Positions 32,672 to 41,370 of a stretch of 64,000 bases of DNA are shown piece by piece. The stretch lies in the NCBI RefSeq assembly GCF_015278315.1, contig NZ_JADIJE010000014.1:1-64000 (forward strand), given 5' to 3'. Below the pieces are notes generated by a model that was given only the letters and a program-made list of their open reading frames with translations, was not told where the DNA came from and searched no databases. A program made the position numbers and the translations under genes. Position 1 is the first letter of the stretch; each line of letters opens with the position of its first letter. The stretch is from Microbacterium ureisolvens (GTDB taxonomy: Bacteria; Actinomycetota; Actinomycetes; Actinomycetales; Microbacteriaceae).

Positions 32672-34954
32672 ATGAGTCGAATCCCCACACGACGCGTCCT
32701 GCCGCGCCTCGTCGCCGCAGCAGCCGCGACGGTCACCGCCGTCGCGCTCCTCCCCACCGCCGCCGCCTCGGCGCAGCCGCTCGCCGCCGCGCCCAGCGCG
32801 TCGAACTCGCCCTACGTGCAGACCCACGTGCCGACGCTCGTCGCGCGGGCGACGCTGTCGGCCGATCACCTCGAGCCGGGTCCGGCGTCCGGCGCACTCG
32901 CGAGCTCGGCCAACGGCCGCACCGGCCCCTGGGACGGCCAGGTCATCCCCGGATTCTCGGCCGCCATCGACAACGGTGACGGCACGTTCTGGGCGCAGCC
33001 CGACAACGGCTTCGGCAGCAAGGGCAACTCGGCCGACTTCCTCCTGCGCAACTACCTCGTGCGCCCCGCCTGGCAGACCGCCGACGGCGGCGCCGGCGAG
33101 ATCGCGATCGAGCGTTTCATCTCCTACAACGACCGCAACAACGTGCTGGACTTCCCCATCGTGAACGAGGGCACCGCCGAGCGGCTCCTCACGGGTGGGG
33201 ACTTCGACATCGAGTCGGTCGTCAAGGCGAAGGACGGCACGTTCTGGGTCGGTGAGGAGTTCGGTCCGTTCCTGCTCCACTTCGACGCCGAGGGCACGCT
33301 CCTGGAGAAGCCGTACGCGCTCGACGGCGCCAAGTCGCCGCAGAACCCCTACCTGCAGCCGGGCGAGACGCCGCGCGTGCGCGCCAGCCGCGGGTTCGAG
33401 GCGATGGCCGCGTCGGTCAACGGCCGCTACCTCTATCCGATCGTCGAGGGCTCGTACGCCGACGACTCCGACCTCCGCCGCCGCGAGATCCTCGAGTTCG
33501 ACACGCGCTCGGGCCAGTACACCGGCCGCACCTGGAGCTATCAGACCGATCAGGAGCCGAACGTCATCGGCGACGCGTTCACCGTACGCAACAACGTGCT
33601 GATCCTCATCGAGCGCGACGACTTCGAGGGCGAGCAGTCCGTCGCCAAGCGCGTGTACCAGGTCGACCTCCGCCGCGCCGAGGCCGAGGGCTACCTCGAG
33701 AAGACTCTCGTGCTCGACGCGCTGCGCATCGCCAATCCGCACGGCATCGGGGCGGGCGACGGCTACGGCACCGGCGAGATCTACTCGCTGCCCGTGCAGT
33801 CGTTCGAGACCGTCGTGCAGCTGAAGGACGGCAGCCTGCTGATCGGCAACGACAACAACTACCCCGGCAACGATGCCCGCATCCCGGGCACGCCCGACGA
33901 CACGGAATTCGCGATCATCGACCTCGACAAGACGAAGATCGAGCCGTCGACGGTGAGCCTGATCGGCCACCGCGGCGCCAGCGGATCGCGCCCCGAGCAC
34001 ACGCTCGCGGCGTACGAGGCGGCGATCGTGCAGTGCGCCGACTACATCGAGCCCGACGTCGTGTCGACCAAGGACGGCGTGCTCGTCGCCCGCCACGAGA
34101 ACGAGATCAGCGGCACGACGGATGTCGCGACCCGCCCCGAGTTCGCCGCGCGCAAGGCCACGAAGGTCATCGACGGCGTCTCGATCACGGGCTGGTTCAC
34201 GGAGGACTTCACGTTCGCCGAGCTGCGGACGCTGCGCGCCAAGGAGCGACTGCCGCAGACGCGTCCTGCCAACACGGCGTTCGACGGCCTGTACGTCATC
34301 CCGACGCTCGACGAGGTCATGGATCTCGCGCGCCACTCGATCAGTTGCGACGGCCGCGCCGTCGGCGTGTACCCCGAGACGAAGCATCCGTCGTACTTCG
34401 ATTCGATCGGGCTGTCGATGGAGGAGCCGCTCGTCCAGGCCCTGCAGGTCAACGGCCTCGACCGCGCCGACGCGCCGGTGATCGTGCAGAGCTTCGAGAC
34501 CGCGAACCTCCGCGACCTCGACCAGCTGACCGACGTCACCCTCGCGCAGCTCATCAGCAACTCGGGGCGCCCGTACGACTTCACCCTCGCGGGCGACACG
34601 CGCACCTACAAGGATCTGGTGACCCCCGCCGGCCTCGCCGAGATCGCGAGCTACGCCGACGGCGTGGGCCTGGAGAAGTCCGTGATGATCCCGCGCACCG
34701 CCGACGGCCGCCTCGGCACGCCCACGCCGGTCATCGCCGACGCGCACGCGGCGGGGCTGTCGGTGCACGGCTGGACGTTCCGCGCCGAGAACCAGTTCCT
34801 CCCGGTGGACTTCCGCTCCAGCGCCGACCCGAACGCCTACGGCGACCTCGACGGCGAGCTGAAGGCGTACATCGCCGCCGGCATGGACGGCGTCTTCAGC
34901 GACCACCCGGGGATCGCGGCGGTGACGATCGACACGGTGACGCTCGAGGGCTGA
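32672..34954 (+). CDS. secreted fusion: phytase-like esterase domain plus glycerophosphodiester phosphodiesterase
   Basis: A 760-residue exported protein. The signal peptide (residues 1-34, SAQPLAAAPS) is followed by a phytase-like 'esterase-like activity' domain (residues about 50-425) with DNGFGSKGNS, GGDFDIESV and WVGEEFGPFLLHFD. A glycerophosphodiester phosphodiesterase TIM barrel follows (residues about 430-760) with the GDPD signature SLIGHRGASGSRPEHTLAAYE and the metal site IEPDVVSTKDGVLVARHE. The end SDHPGIA matches the family. It probably releases phosphate and glycerol from teichoic-acid or phospholipid breakdown products outside the cell. The fusion implies one enzyme doing both steps. 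Confidence 0.9.
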   Translation: MSRIPTRRVLPRLVAAAAATVTAVALLPTAAASAQPLAAAPSASNSPYVQTHVPTLVARATLSADHLEPGPASGALASSANGRTGPWDGQVIPGFSAAIDNGDGTFWAQPDNGFGSKGNSADFLLRNYLVRPAWQTADGGAGEIAIERFISYNDRNNVLDFPIVNEGTAERLLTGGDFDIESVVKAKDGTFWVGEEFGPFLLHFDAEGTLLEKPYALDGAKSPQNPYLQPGETPRVRASRGFEAMAASVNGRYLYPIVEGSYADDSDLRRREILEFDTRSGQYTGRTWSYQTDQEPNVIGDAFTVRNNVLILIERDDFEGEQSVAKRVYQVDLRRAEAEGYLEKTLVLDALRIANPHGIGAGDGYGTGEIYSLPVQSFETVVQLKDGSLLIGNDNNYPGNDARIPGTPDDTEFAIIDLDKTKIEPSTVSLIGHRGASGSRPEHTLAAYEAAIVQCADYIEPDVVSTKDGVLVARHENEISGTTDVATRPEFAARKATKVIDGVSITGWFTEDFTFAELRTLRAKERLPQTRPANTAFDGLYVIPTLDEVMDLARHSISCDGRAVGVYPETKHPSYFDSIGLSMEEPLVQALQVNGLDRADAPVIVQSFETANLRDLDQLTDVTLAQLISNSGRPYDFTLAGDTRTYKDLVTPAGLAEIASYADGVGLEKSVMIPRTADGRLGTPTPVIADAHAAGLSVHGWTFRAENQFLPVDFRSSADPNAYGDLDGELKAYIAAGMDGVFSDHPGIAAVTIDTVTLEG

Positions 34955-34967
34955 GCGCACCGCACGA

Positions 34968-35012
34968 CAGAAGAGGACGGATGCCGCGGGCCGCGGCATC
35001 CGTCCTCTTCTG
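34968..35012. terminator. long bidirectional terminator with GGATGCC core
   Basis: A perfect 22-base inverted repeat (arms 34968-34989 and 34991-35012) separated by a single base, between the GDPD gene and the convergent S33 peptidase gene. The centre is GGATGCCGCGG-G-CCGCGGCATCC. The right arm abuts the minus-strand gene's stop. It should terminate both genes. Confidence 0.85.
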
Positions 35013-35014
35013 CG

Positions 35015-36265
35015 TCAGCGCACGCGGCGGCCGTGAGCGATGTCGATCAGGCGCTCGAGCACGTCGCCGGCGGAGCGCAGGCCGTTGTGCTCGTGCTCGC
35101 TGGTGATCCACGGCGTGACGCCGGGGATCAGCCGCGCGGTCTCCATGGCGAACTCGAACGGCACGTACACATCGTTGACGTACACCGACATCGCCCCGCG
35201 GGCATCGGAGGCCGCGATCGCATCGGCGTCGTACAGGCGGGGCCACTCGAAGCCGGCGAGCGCCAGCGTCACGTCGCGCCACGGCTGCAGCGTCGGCACG
35301 GTGTCGAGCCACTCGCGCCGCACGTGTTCGCCGGTGAAGAGCGTCGGGTCGGCGCGGAAGTCGTCGGGCTCGGTGCGCTCGGCCGACCACAGCGTCGCGT
35401 GCCCGTCGGCATAGCTGGACTCGTGGAAGGCGAGGTACAGCGGGTTGCGCGCGTCGAACGGCATCGCAGCGGCGAGGTCGTGCCGGAACGCGTTGGAGTG
35501 CGGGTCGAGTTCGAGCAGGCGCCACAGGGTCTGCCAGCCGTCGTTGCTGCCGAGCGCCGACCCCGCGGAGCGGACGCGCGACACCGACGCCACCTCGCCG
35601 CCCGGCAGCACGATCTCGCCGGCATCGGCCAGGTCGACGATGCGGCGCATCGCGTCCCGGTGGGCGGGAAAGCGCCGGTAGTACCGCTCGGAGGCGTCGC
35701 GCATCTTGTCGTACGTGAGCGCGTAGACATCGTCGGGATGCCGCCCCACCGCGCTGAGACCGCCTGTGATGTAGACGTGCTCGAGGGATGCGGCATCCGT
35801 CGACAGATAGGACAGGGTCGTGAACCCGCCGAAGGACTGCCCCAGCACGCTCCATCTGTCGGCCCCGAGCTCGGCGCGCAGGGCCTCGCCGTCGCGCACG
35901 ATCGAGTCGGCGCGCAGGTGCGTGATGTACTCGGCCAGCTCGGCGGTGCCGCGCTCGAGATCGCGGTCGGACACCGGTGTCGATCGACCGGTGCCGCGCT
36001 GGTCGAGGAGGACGACCCGGTAGTGCTCGAGCGCGGCGTCGAGCCACGGCGGCCCGGACGGCGAGTGGAAGGCCCGGGGCGCCTCGTGGCCGGGGCCACC
36101 CTGGAGGAACACGAGGTACGGCAGGCTCTCGCCGCCCTCGCGGGTGACCACGGCGGCGTGGACGTCGATCGTGCGGGCGTCGGCCGGATCTCTCCACACC
36201 AGCGGCACGGTGAGGGTGTGGTCGTCGATGGTCATGTCCTGCATGCGGCGCGTCGTCACGGGCAT
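35015..36265 (-). CDS. S33 proline iminopeptidase-like hydrolase
   Basis: A 416-residue protein of the alpha/beta-hydrolase peptidase family S33 (prolyl aminopeptidase-like). The oxyanion block LQGGPGHEAPR near residue 55, LLDQRGTGRSTPV near residue 91 and the nucleophile elbow LGQSFGGFTTLSYL near residue 140 are hallmarks. The C-terminal ITSEHEHNGLRSAG supplies the catalytic His. The length and GGPG motif match cytosolic proline iminopeptidases that remove N-terminal proline. No signal peptide is present. The start could also be ATG 36235, ten residues in. Confidence 0.88.
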   Translation of the reverse strand: MPVTTRRMQDMTIDDHTLTVPLVWRDPADARTIDVHAAVVTREGGESLPYLVFLQGGPGHEAPRAFHSPSGPPWLDAALEHYRVVLLDQRGTGRSTPVSDRDLERGTAELAEYITHLRADSIVRDGEALRAELGADRWSVLGQSFGGFTTLSYLSTDAASLEHVYITGGLSAVGRHPDDVYALTYDKMRDASERYYRRFPAHRDAMRRIVDLADAGEIVLPGGEVASVSRVRSAGSALGSNDGWQTLWRLLELDPHSNAFRHDLAAAMPFDARNPLYLAFHESSYADGHATLWSAERTEPDDFRADPTLFTGEHVRREWLDTVPTLQPWRDVTLALAGFEWPRLYDADAIAASDARGAMSVYVNDVYVPFEFAMETARLIPGVTPWITSEHEHNGLRSAGDVLERLIDIAHGRRVR

Positions 36266-36336
36266 GCGTCCGAGCCTAGGGTCAGTCGCCGACGTCGGAC
36301 CCGCATCGGGGGTGTCGGGTGTGCCAGGGTGGCGTC

Positions 36337-36855
36337 ATGCCGATCCTCCCCGCCCAGCGCGATCCCCGCTTCATCACGATCCGGCGCGGGGGCACGCTCA
36401 CCGACGAGCACCATCACCTGCTGGCGGAATGGGCGGCGATCTGCGCCGATCGCGTCATGCCGCTGTTCGAGGCCGAGCGTCCCGGCGACACGAGCGTCCG
36501 CGACACGATCGAGCTCGGGCGCGCGTGGATCCGCGGCGAGGTGCCGATGAAGCAGGCGCACCAGCGCGCGTTCGTCGCGAACGCCGCGGGCAAGGGACTG
36601 CCCGATCCGGCTCGGTTCGCCGCCCTGGCCGCCGGCCAGTCCGTGGCCGTGGCCCACGTCGCCGCCCATGAGCTCGGGGCTGCGGCCTATGCGATCAGGG
36701 CGGCGGCGGCATCCGTCCCTCCGGACGAAGCGGATGCCGCGCGCCTGCGCGAGCGCGACTGGCAGCGCGCGCAGCTGCCCGGTGAGATCCGGGACCTCGT
36801 GCTCGACGACCAGCGGCTGCGCAGCGCCATCTGCTGGAACGTCTTCGACGACTGA
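36337..36855 (+). CDS. Imm5-like putative immunity protein
   Basis: A 172-residue helical protein: FITIRRGGTLTDEHHHLLAEWAAICADRV, then RDTIELGRAWIRGEVPMKQAHQRAF, followed by SVAVAHVAAHELGAAAYAIRAA near residue 115. It matches the all-helical family that Pfam lists as putative immunity protein Imm5, thought to neutralise polymorphic toxins. No toxin, WXG/LXG gene or secretion gene adjoins it, so it may be an orphan immunity gene or the family name may mislead. The ATG at 36337 is preferred over GTG 36319. Confidence 0.7.
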   Translation: MPILPAQRDPRFITIRRGGTLTDEHHHLLAEWAAICADRVMPLFEAERPGDTSVRDTIELGRAWIRGEVPMKQAHQRAFVANAAGKGLPDPARFAALAAGQSVAVAHVAAHELGAAAYAIRAAAASVPPDEADAARLRERDWQRAQLPGEIRDLVLDDQRLRSAICWNVFDD

Positions 36856-36883
36856 CCCCGCCCCCGGTCTCGGTGAGCAGCGA

Positions 36884-36930
36884 GCGCGCCAGATTCCTGC
36901 GACCGCCGCACAGATCTGGCGCGCGGTCGC
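36884..36930. repeat. interleaved inverted repeats downstream of the Imm5-like gene
   Basis: GCGCGCCAGAT (36884-36894) pairs with ATCTGGCGCGC (36914-36924). GCGACCGC (36899-36906) pairs with GCGGTCGC (36923-36930). The two pairs interleave rather than nest, so as RNA they could form alternative hairpins or an H-type pseudoknot. The site follows the Imm5-like stop by 29 bases and lies before the convergent MATE gene's end. It may serve as a terminator, but the arrangement is unusual. Confidence 0.55.
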
Positions 36931-37006
36931 GAGAAACTGCAGCGATCGGGCAGAGGCTGCCGTCTCCGGCACCACCCGCCGCGGGCCGAGCCCGGTCGGG
37001 GCCGGA

Positions 37007-38536
37007 TCAGCCCCGGGTGCGCCGCCGGTCGCGCACCGAGGGGCGGGCGAACCTCCGCAGGCGTCGCAGCGGCGTCGGCGTTGCCGTCTGCGCGGCGGTC
37101 GGCAGCACGATCGGCTGCGTGACGATCGCGTCGACGACCATCGAGCCGTCGGTCGGGCCGATGACCGGGATCGGGGTGGTCGGCGTCGGGACGAGCGGGC
37201 TGACGGGCGTCTTGGCCAGCTGCCGGTGCGCGTGCAGGTACGCCGGCACCAGAACCACGACCGCCCCGAGCCAGGCGAGCGGGTTGCTCGCCGCGACGCC
37301 GATGAAGCCGAAGATGCCCCCGAGCACAACGGCCGCGCCGACGCGCATGACCAGCTCGATCACACCGGTGACCGTGGGGATCAGCGTGTGGCCGAGGCCC
37401 TGCAGCGCTCCGCGCAGCACGAACAGGATGCCGAGGATCCAGTAGGTCGCACCGTTGATGGCGAGCATCTGCGCCGCCAGGCCGACCACCTCAGCCGAGC
37501 CCTCGCCCACGAACAGCTGCACGAGCGCCGCCCCGAAGGCGATGAGCAGCGCGCCGAGCACGATCGCCGCGGCGACCGACATCCACGTCGCCTGCGTCAC
37601 GCCGCGGCGGATGCGGTCGGGCCGGCCGCCGCCGTGGTTCTGCGCGACGAACATCGAGACCGCGAGGCCGAGCGACTGCAGGAGCGCCACGGCGAGGCCG
37701 TCCACGCGGGATGCCGCCGTGTACGCCGCGACCGCGTCGGCGCCGAGCTCATTGAGCGCCACCTGCACCGACAGCGTCCCGATCGCGATGATCGACGCCT
37801 GGAAGCCCATGGGCAGCCCGAGGCGCAGGTGCTCGGCGAGCTCGGCGCGCGTCACACGCCAGTCGCTGCGGCGGACATGGAGCACCGGCATCCGTCGACG
37901 CACGAACTCGAGGCAGAGCAGCACCGAGATGGCCTGCGAGACGACGGTCGCGAGCGCCGCGCCGCCGACGCCCCAGCCGAGCGGGCCGACCATGAGGATC
38001 ACCAGCGCGACGTTGAGGATGCACGCGAGGGTGAGGAACACCAGGGGCGTCCGCGAGTCGCCGATCGCACGGATGATGGCCGACAGGTAGTTGAAGAACA
38101 TCATCGCGCCGGCGCCGAGGAAGCTGATCTGCGCGAAGACGACGGCGTCGTCCATGAGTTCAGCAGGGGTCTGCAGCAGCACGAGCAGCGGGCCGGCGAG
38201 CAGGGGTGCGCCGACCGTGAGGAGCACCGTGCACAGTCCGGTGAGGATCGTCCCGGCGGCGACCGAGCGCCGCACGGCGGCGAAGTCGCGTGCGCCGAAG
38301 GCCTGTGCGGTCGGGATCGCGAAGCCCGACGTCAGCCCCCACGCGAACCCGAGCAGCAGGAAGAGCATGCTCCCGGTCGCGCCGACCGCCGCCAGCGCGT
38401 TGACCCCGAGGTGGCGGCCGACGACGATCGCATCGATCACGTGGTACAGCTGCTGCACCACGTTGCCGATGAGCAGCGGGACGGAGAACAGGAGGATGAC
38501 GCGCCAGGGGCGGCCCGTCGTCAGGGCGGTGGGCAT
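37007..38536 (-). CDS. MATE-family efflux transporter
   Basis: A 509-residue protein with twelve predicted helices. It belongs to the DinF/NorM-type multidrug and toxin extrusion family, which exports drugs with a Na+ or H+ gradient. WRVILLFSVPLLIGNVVQQLYHVIDAIVVGRHLG at the start, TSGFAIPTAQAFGA near residue 75 and the mirrored repeat in the second half support this. The C-terminus has an unusual Pro/Thr-rich tail of about 60 residues. No regulator gene adjoins, but a palindrome like a LacI-type operator lies 124 bases upstream. Confidence 0.92.
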   Translation of the reverse strand: MPTALTTGRPWRVILLFSVPLLIGNVVQQLYHVIDAIVVGRHLGVNALAAVGATGSMLFLLLGFAWGLTSGFAIPTAQAFGARDFAAVRRSVAAGTILTGLCTVLLTVGAPLLAGPLLVLLQTPAELMDDAVVFAQISFLGAGAMMFFNYLSAIIRAIGDSRTPLVFLTLACILNVALVILMVGPLGWGVGGAALATVVSQAISVLLCLEFVRRRMPVLHVRRSDWRVTRAELAEHLRLGLPMGFQASIIAIGTLSVQVALNELGADAVAAYTAASRVDGLAVALLQSLGLAVSMFVAQNHGGGRPDRIRRGVTQATWMSVAAAIVLGALLIAFGAALVQLFVGEGSAEVVGLAAQMLAINGATYWILGILFVLRGALQGLGHTLIPTVTGVIELVMRVGAAVVLGGIFGFIGVAASNPLAWLGAVVVLVPAYLHAHRQLAKTPVSPLVPTPTTPIPVIGPTDGSMVVDAIVTQPIVLPTAAQTATPTPLRRLRRFARPSVRDRRRTRG

Positions 38537-38891
38537 GAGGGCGACTCTCGAATGAGAAGGCGAGGAAAGCGGACGGATGCCCCGGCACGCCGTGGAGTGC
38601 TTGCATCCGGATGCCGCAGCGGAAGGCGGTGGATGCCGAAAGGCAGACGACCAGTGTATCGAATCGATTCGGCACCGATAGTCCTCTGGCCGGGATGTTG
38701 CGCAGGCTCTCCGTGCCTTGCGGCGCCCATCGCGTTGCGAAAGGAATTCTCAACGCGGCATGAATCGTATCTTTATACGAGTTTGGTATTGCTGCATGCG
38801 CTCTAGAGGCCTAGAATATAGATCAGAGATTCGATGACTGGGCGAGCCTTCATCGGGAGGCGTTGGTAGGTGCGGTTTCGGCCGTGGGCGG
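38537..38891. other. AT-richer intergenic region with several palindromes
   Basis: This 355-base gap is clearly lower in GC than its surroundings. It holds the 12-base palindrome CGAATCGATTCG (38660-38671), three copies of the GGATGCC motif (38572-38637), and TCGTAT-CTTT-ATACGA (38765-38780). Promoter-like hexamers (TAGAAT, TATAGAT near 38812-38822) precede the HNH gene. No gene is seen in it. Confidence 0.6.
38660..38671. promoter_or_regulatory. LacI-type operator-like palindrome upstream of MATE gene
   Basis: CGAATCGATTCG is a perfect palindrome with a central CpG, as in LacI-family operators, and lies 124 bases upstream of the MATE start. No LacI gene is in view. Confidence 0.4.
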
Positions 38892-40382
38892 ATGCTGAAG
38901 CAGATCGCGCGTGATGCGCGGAATCTCGTTCCGCCGCTTCCTGACTGCGAGCCCTCGATGTCTGCAACACCCGATCCCGATCGCGATCCCGATCCTGGAG
39001 CCCACGACGGCGCGCCGGAATTCGCCCAGGTCATGCGGCTGGTCGACGCCTTCGAAGCGGGCCGCCGGTCGCGGGCGGTCGCCGAGGGCGCGGAGATACG
39101 GGTGCTGGCGGCTGCTGCCGCCATCGTGGCGCGGCCCGCGCACGCGTCTGCGGAGCGGGCTCGGCGCGCGGAGCTCGACCGTCGGGCGCTGGTCGCCGAC
39201 CTGGCGACCTCGAGCCGGGTGTCGGAGTGGACCGTGAGCCGGCTGCTTAGCGAAGCATCCGACCTGTGTGCCCGATTCGAGGCTGGTGTCGGGTCGCTCG
39301 AGCGTGGCGAGATCACCCGGCAGCACCTCGCAGTGATCCACGATGCCGGCCACGCGATCACCGACGACGCGGCCCGGGCCGAGTTCCTCCAGGTCGCACT
39401 GGACCGCGCGGCGACCCTCGCACCGGGTCGCCTCGCACCTGTGGTCAAGGTGATCGCCGAGCGCTTCCTCGACCGCACGATCGAGGAGCGCCACCGCGAC
39501 GCCGCCGCCGAGCGTCGCATCGAGGTGGTCGATCTGCCCGACGACATGGCCGCACTGACCGCGATCATGCCGGCGACGCTCGCGCACGGCATCGAAGACC
39601 GCCTCACACAGCAAGCTCGCTCGGTCATCGCCGCACGTGGCGCCGACGCCGACTGCACCGACGGCGGCGGCGACGACCGCGACGTCGAAGGCGACGGCGA
39701 TGACCAAGTCGACGAGCGCACGATAGATCAGCTCCGCGTCGACATCTTCACCGACACCCTGCTCACCGCCGGCCCCACCGAGTGCGTCGCCGGCACCGGG
39801 CTCGAAGCGATCCGCGCCACCGTGCAGGTCACACTGCCCGTGCTCACCATGACCGGCGCGACCAACGAACCCGCACTTCTCGCGGGTTATGGTCCGATCG
39901 ACCCCGACACGGCCCGCCTCCTCGCTGCGGGCGCCACCGGCTGGGAACGCGTGATGACCTCACCGGTCACCGGAAGCGTCCTCGCAGTCGACCGCTACCG
40001 TCCTGGACCGGCGCTCAGCCGCTTTCTCGCCGCCCGTGACGAGCGCTGCCGATTCCCCGGCTGCCGCCGTCCGGTATGGCGGTGCGACATCGACCACACC
40101 ATCCCCGCTTCCGAGGGCGGACCCACCCATCATGCGAACCTTGCGCACCTCTGCCGAGGCCATCACACCGTCAAGGGCGTCACAGCCTGGTCGGTCGAGC
40201 AGGTCTCGCCCGGCGTACTGGTGTGGACCAGCCCGAGCGGGCGGAAGCACACCGACCGACCCGAGACCACCGTGAGATTCGTCCCCGACGACACCGCCGA
40301 GCGCCTGCGCAGAACGATGCGCGAACCCTGGCTCTTCTCCGCTGACGACCCACCGGGGTCGCCCGGCGCCCCGCCGTTCTAG
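38892..40382 (+). CDS. DUF222/HNH endonuclease domain protein (13E12-like)
   Basis: A 496-residue protein of the 13E12-repeat/DUF222 family, abundant and multi-copy in actinobacteria. The N-terminal DUF222 region is helical (LVDAFEAGRRSRAVAEGAE to about residue 290). The C-terminal HNH motif FPGCRRPVWRCDIDHTIPASEGGPTHHANLAHLCRGHHTVK is near residues 385-425, with the expected Cys, His-His and Asn positions. It is intact and probably a metal-dependent nuclease; whether it is mobile is unknown. Either ATG 38892 or ATG 38958 may start translation. It overlaps the convergent EamA gene by four bases. Confidence 0.88.
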   Translation: MLKQIARDARNLVPPLPDCEPSMSATPDPDRDPDPGAHDGAPEFAQVMRLVDAFEAGRRSRAVAEGAEIRVLAAAAAIVARPAHASAERARRAELDRRALVADLATSSRVSEWTVSRLLSEASDLCARFEAGVGSLERGEITRQHLAVIHDAGHAITDDAARAEFLQVALDRAATLAPGRLAPVVKVIAERFLDRTIEERHRDAAAERRIEVVDLPDDMAALTAIMPATLAHGIEDRLTQQARSVIAARGADADCTDGGGDDRDVEGDGDDQVDERTIDQLRVDIFTDTLLTAGPTECVAGTGLEAIRATVQVTLPVLTMTGATNEPALLAGYGPIDPDTARLLAAGATGWERVMTSPVTGSVLAVDRYRPGPALSRFLAARDERCRFPGCRRPVWRCDIDHTIPASEGGPTHHANLAHLCRGHHTVKGVTAWSVEQVSPGVLVWTSPSGRKHTDRPETTVRFVPDDTAERLRRTMREPWLFSADDPPGSPGAPPF

Positions 40383-41296
40383 CGGAATCGCGATGTTGCG
40401 GCATCCGCTCTCGCCCGCCCTGGGACGGTCACTCCACGCAGCCCTGTGACGAGCACCCCCGCGACCAGCAGAATGCCGCCGACGACCTCGCCCGTCGTGG
40501 GGATCTGACCGAGCAGCAGCGCGGCCGACGCCATCGCCACCACCGGCGCGAGCAGCACCCACGGCACCACCGCCGCGGACGGATTGCGCGCGAGGAGGCC
40601 GTTCCAGATCGAGTAGCCGACGATCGTGCACAGCACCGCCGTATAGAGCGTCGACACCGCGGACTGCCACCCGAATGCGGCGACGCCGGACGCGATAGCC
40701 TCCGGACCATCGATCGCGAGCGACAGCATCAGGGCGGGAACGGGCACGACGAGCGCCGACCACACCGTGAGCGACAGCGATCCGAGACGACCCGCTCCGG
40801 TGACGGAGCCGGCTCGACGCGAGATGACGTTGCCGATTCCCCACGAGACCGCGGCGGCGAGCGCCAGCGCCACCGCGAGAGCGGGGGCGTCGCCTCCCCG
40901 GCCGGCGGCCACGATGGCGAGGCCGACCACACCCAGCGCGACACCAGCGATCTGGGGCGCCGTCGGACGCTCGCGCAGCACCGCCGCCGCGATGAGGATC
41001 GTGAACACCGCCTGCGCCTGCAGCACGAGCGCGGCGAGCCCCGGCTGCAGCCCGAGCGCCATCGACGTGTACAGCAGCCCGAACTGCCCGAAGCTCATGA
41101 AGAGGCCTACGCCGATCACCGTGCGCCAGGAGGTCTGCGGGCGCGGGACGACGAAGACCGCGAGCGCTACCACCAGGAAGCGGATGGCGACGAACAGCAG
41201 GGGTGGAACACCCGTCATCCCCCAGTCGATCACGACGAAGTTGAAGCCCCAGAACGATGCGACAACCGCCGCCAGCACCATGTCGCGTCTGTTCAC
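40379..41296 (-). CDS. EamA/DMT-superfamily transporter
   Basis: A 305-residue protein with ten predicted helices in two EamA repeats (FWGFNFVVIDWGMTGVPP near residue 15; AAVSWGIGNVISRRAG near residue 150). It resembles RhaT/YdcZ/PecM-type exporters of amino acids or metabolites. The substrate is unknown. It is transcribed divergently from a LysR regulator, and paired half-sites in the 72-base gap suggest that the regulator controls it. Confidence 0.88.
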   Translation of the reverse strand: MNRRDMVLAAVVASFWGFNFVVIDWGMTGVPPLLFVAIRFLVVALAVFVVPRPQTSWRTVIGVGLFMSFGQFGLLYTSMALGLQPGLAALVLQAQAVFTILIAAAVLRERPTAPQIAGVALGVVGLAIVAAGRGGDAPALAVALALAAAVSWGIGNVISRRAGSVTGAGRLGSLSLTVWSALVVPVPALMLSLAIDGPEAIASGVAAFGWQSAVSTLYTAVLCTIVGYSIWNGLLARNPSAAVVPWVLLAPVVAMASAALLLGQIPTTGEVVGGILLVAGVLVTGLRGVTVPGRARADAATSRFR

Positions 41297-41320
41297 GGTC
41301 CCACTTCACCCGATCAGTCG

Positions 41321-41370
41321 ATGAAGCACCAGCGATGCTTTCTCCACAAAACGATGTAGCGTTGCTTCAT
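41321..41370. promoter_or_regulatory. inverted half-sites between EamA and LysR genes
   Basis: ATGAAGCA (41321-41328) and TGCTTCAT (41363-41370) are perfect inverted half-sites with 34 bases between them. The right half overlaps the LysR start codon. This fits a LysR-type operator pair serving both divergent promoters. The gap is the only AT-rich stretch there. Confidence 0.55.

Noticed and set aside
32579..34999. An 806-residue minus-strand open frame
   Set aside because: Antisense shadow of the phytase-like/GDPD gene, which has clear motifs and a signal peptide.
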